From NCBI RefSeq assembly GCF_049116555.1, contig NZ_JAGDYT010000008.1, positions 62,001-126,000 of the forward strand: 64,000 bases of DNA, read 5' to 3'. Made by a program: the position numbers and the translations under genes. Source of the stretch: Maricaulis maris_C. Lineage in GTDB: Bacteria; Pseudomonadota; Alphaproteobacteria; Caulobacterales; Maricaulaceae. Below the pieces are notes generated by a model, which saw only the letters and a program-made list of their open reading frames with translations, was not told the DNA's origin and made no database searches. Each line of letters starts with the position of its first letter. Positions within the stretch are counted from its first letter, which is position 1. This document shows positions 62,597 through 64,000 of this stretch, in pieces.

Positions 62597-63646
62597 GTGA
62601 GCAGGACCAAAAAGCGCACCGGGGGCGTGACGATGGACCACGTCGCACGGGAGGCAGGCGTCTCCTTGATGACGGTCTCGCGCGTCATGAACAATGTGCC
62701 CGGAGTAAAGGCTTCGACACGAGACAGCGTCATGCGCGCGGTCAAGGCGCTGGGGTATTCGCCGAATGCCGCGGCCCGCAGCCTTGCGCGCAATGGGGCC
62801 GGTCGGATCGGCCTCCTCTATTCCAACCCGTCTGCCGGTTATCTGTCGCAATTCCTGGTCGGTGCCCTGGATGGCGCGCAGACCAGTGGTGCCCTGCTCG
62901 TGATCGAGAAGTGCGACACATCGCTCGAAAGCGAAACTGCCGCCATCGGGCGCCTGATCGCCGGTGGGGTGGCCGGGGTCATCCTGCCCGCACCGCACGC
63001 CGAATCCGAACGCGCCATCGCGGCATTGCGTGACGCGGGGGTTGTCGCAATTGCTGTCGGCACCGGGCATGCGCGCGCGGACGCGCACGGCGTCCGCATG
63101 GATGATTTTGCTGCTGCAGCGGAGATGACACGCCACCTGATTGAATTGGGGCATCGCCGGATCGGTTTCATCGAAGGCGCGGTCAACCAGACGGCAAGTG
63201 TCGAGCGCCTGAAGGGTTTCGAAACGGAGATCCGGCGCGCGGATCCGCCTGCCGCCTGCCTCGTGGAACCGGGGGGCTTCAACTACCGGTCAGGGTTTGA
63301 AGCGGCGGAAAGGCTCTTGTCGGATGACAATCCGCCAACGGCGATTTTTGCCTCCAATGACGACATGGCGGCCGGAGCCCTGGCGGCGGCGCACCGGCGA
63401 GGACTGGATGTGCCCGGAGATTTGTCCGTGGCCGGTTTCGATGACACGCCGCTGGCGACAGCCGTGTGGCCCGAACTCACAACGGTCCGTCAGCCAGTCG
63501 CGCGCATGGCCGAAGCGGCCTTGCGTCTGGCGCTCCAGGAATCGCGCGACCAGTCGCGGCGCGACAGCCGTGCGCCCATTGATCAACTTTTGCCACACCA
63601 GCTGGTCGTGCGGGCCTCGACGGGCCCGGTCCCGCACAAATCCTGA
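62597..63646 (+). CDS. LacI-family regulator next to the XylX-like gene
   Basis: This protein of about 350 residues has a LacI helix-turn-helix (VTMDHVAREAGVSLMTVSRVMNN), the hinge SPNAAARSLARNG and a sugar-binding domain (GLLYSNPSAGYL, GHRRIGFIEGAVNQ, PPTAIFASNDDMAAGALAAAHRRG, VAGFDDTPLATAVWPELTTV). I prefer GTG 62597, which has GGGGAGG four bases upstream. An ATG at 62555 in the same frame lacks a clear site. The gene is upstream of the XylX-like gene and a TTAGCGCTA-centred operator, close in form to the XylR operators of Caulobacter, so it is probably the sugar regulator of that locus. Confidence 0.87.
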   Translation: MSRTKKRTGGVTMDHVAREAGVSLMTVSRVMNNVPGVKASTRDSVMRAVKALGYSPNAAARSLARNGAGRIGLLYSNPSAGYLSQFLVGALDGAQTSGALLVIEKCDTSLESETAAIGRLIAGGVAGVILPAPHAESERAIAALRDAGVVAIAVGTGHARADAHGVRMDDFAAAAEMTRHLIELGHRRIGFIEGAVNQTASVERLKGFETEIRRADPPAACLVEPGGFNYRSGFEAAERLLSDDNPPTAIFASNDDMAAGALAAAHRRGLDVPGDLSVAGFDDTPLATAVWPELTTVRQPVARMAEAALRLALQESRDQSRRDSRAPIDQLLPHQLVVRASTGPVPHKS

Positions 63647-63698
63647 ATCTTTGAAACACACGCGCCGGGAGGCTTGACTTCATTGCGTCAGAAAATGA

Positions 63699-63712
63699 TG
63701 TTAGCGCTATTA
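63699..63712 (+). promoter_or_regulatory. LacI-type operator before the XylX-like gene
   Basis: TGTTAGCGCTATTA is an imperfect palindrome around AGCGCT. It lies in the 113-bp gap between the regulator and the next gene, with a TTGACT hexamer (possible -35) at 63674-63679. The resulting arrangement would let a LacI protein block transcription initiation. Confidence 0.65.
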
Positions 63713-63759
63713 AAAAGTCCGAAACGGACCTTTAGCCACAGACAGTCCTCGGGGGAGGA

Positions 63760-64000
63760 ATGACCAAGCTAGCTGACTGCCTGCCGGCAGGCCGGGACAA
63801 TGCTGTCCTGATCGGCCGTCTTGCCTTGCCGGACGGGCCGACACCGGTTCTGGTCCGCGAGGGGCGTTGTCTGGATATCTCCCGTTTCGCAGCCACCGTC
63901 TCCGAAGCTCTCGCTGATGCAGACTCCCTTGAATCTGCCGACGGACAGGACCTTGGCGCGATCGATGATCTGGGTCTGGCCGCAAGCTTTGCCGAGGCCT
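63760..64000 (+). CDS. FAH-family protein, XylX-like (3' end outside the window)
   Basis: This is an N-terminal fragment of 80 complete codons that runs off the window. It begins at ATG 63760 behind GGGGGAGGAA. The sequence DNAVLIGRLALPDGPTPVLVREGRCLDISRFAATVSEAL is like the start of Caulobacter XylX, a fumarylacetoacetate-hydrolase-fold 2-keto-3-deoxyxylonate dehydratase of the oxidative (Weimberg-type) xylose pathway. Position after a LacI gene and an operator supports a role in pentose breakdown. The catalytic FAH core is beyond the edge, so related 2-keto-3-deoxy-sugar-acid enzymes are also possible. Confidence 0.75.
   Translation, partial: MTKLADCLPAGRDNAVLIGRLALPDGPTPVLVREGRCLDISRFAATVSEALADADSLESADGQDLGAIDDLGLAASFAEA

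Noticed and set aside
1..64000. CRISPR array, tRNA/rRNA genes, integrases or transposases
   Set aside because: None were recognised. There are no regularly spaced direct repeats, cloverleaf-like stretches or transposase motifs.

Overview
The window comes from a GC-rich alphaproteobacterium of the Caulobacterales/Maricaulales type (Maricaulis-like is my best guess). The signs are large TonB-dependent receptors (TBDRs) of the Xanthomonas/Caulobacter class paired with LacI-family regulators, tryptophan-halogenase-like flavoproteins beside a TBDR, a Caulobacter-style XylX-like gene at the right edge, and many secreted or lipoprotein glycan enzymes. I saw no tRNA, rRNA, CRISPR array, integrase or insertion sequence. 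The content is chromosomal and catabolic.

Layout. (A) 3-9425: a TBDR (5' end outside the window), a GPH-type symporter, an acetoacetate-decarboxylase-family protein, a 3-hydroxyacyl-CoA dehydrogenase-like protein, an SDR, an HSL-type hydrolase and an acyl-CoA dehydrogenase, all on + and tightly packed. Together they look like uptake and CoA-dependent breakdown of an unidentified, probably hydrophobic or ester-containing substrate. (B) 9473-29372: a pectin/galacturonate locus with a tagaturonate/fructuronate reductase, a TBDR, two esterases, KdgK, UxaA, a LacI regulator, UxaC, a DhuI-like RpiB-family isomerase, KduD/DhuD, a TRAP transporter, a lipoprotein pectate lyase and a 2-keto-4-pentenoate hydratase-like protein. 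Six copies of a 14-bp near-palindrome (core ACCGGT) lie at its promoters and look like the operator of the local LacI protein. (C) 29598-43439: a TetR gene divergent from a DUF3604/PPIase-like/HupE-like operon, a tandem-domain thioredoxin-fold protein, a TSUP permease, and a translationally coupled three-gene unit centred on a 1420-residue protein with a zinc-PLC-like N-terminal signature and a C-terminal von Willebrand A domain. (D) 43792-58807: a LacI regulator, four consecutive tryptophan-halogenase-family genes, a TBDR, a GH16 laminarinase-like enzyme, a GH3 lipoprotein and an SDR, forming a beta-glucan utilization locus. (E) 58904-64000: a THUMP-type RNA methyltransferase, a sialate-O-acetylesterase-family lipoprotein, a LacI regulator and the start of a FAH-family XylX-like gene, probably the edge of a xylan/xylose locus.

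How the genes fit together. In B, pectate lyase and esterases would trim pectin outside the cell and the TBDR would import oligomers. TRAP would move uronates into the cytoplasm. Saturated galacturonate would pass UxaC, the reductase and UxaA to KDG, while the unsaturated end would pass the RpiB-family isomerase and KduD to KDG, and KdgK would phosphorylate KDG. A KDPG aldolase, KduI and an unsaturated-uronyl hydrolase are not in the window. In D, the operator-like palindrome between the halogenase operon and the TBDR suggests one LacI protein controls both. The most novel items are the PLC-like/vWA three-gene unit, the halogenase cluster with one member that has lost its catalytic residues, and the inclusion of a pentenoate hydratase-like gene in the pectin regulon.
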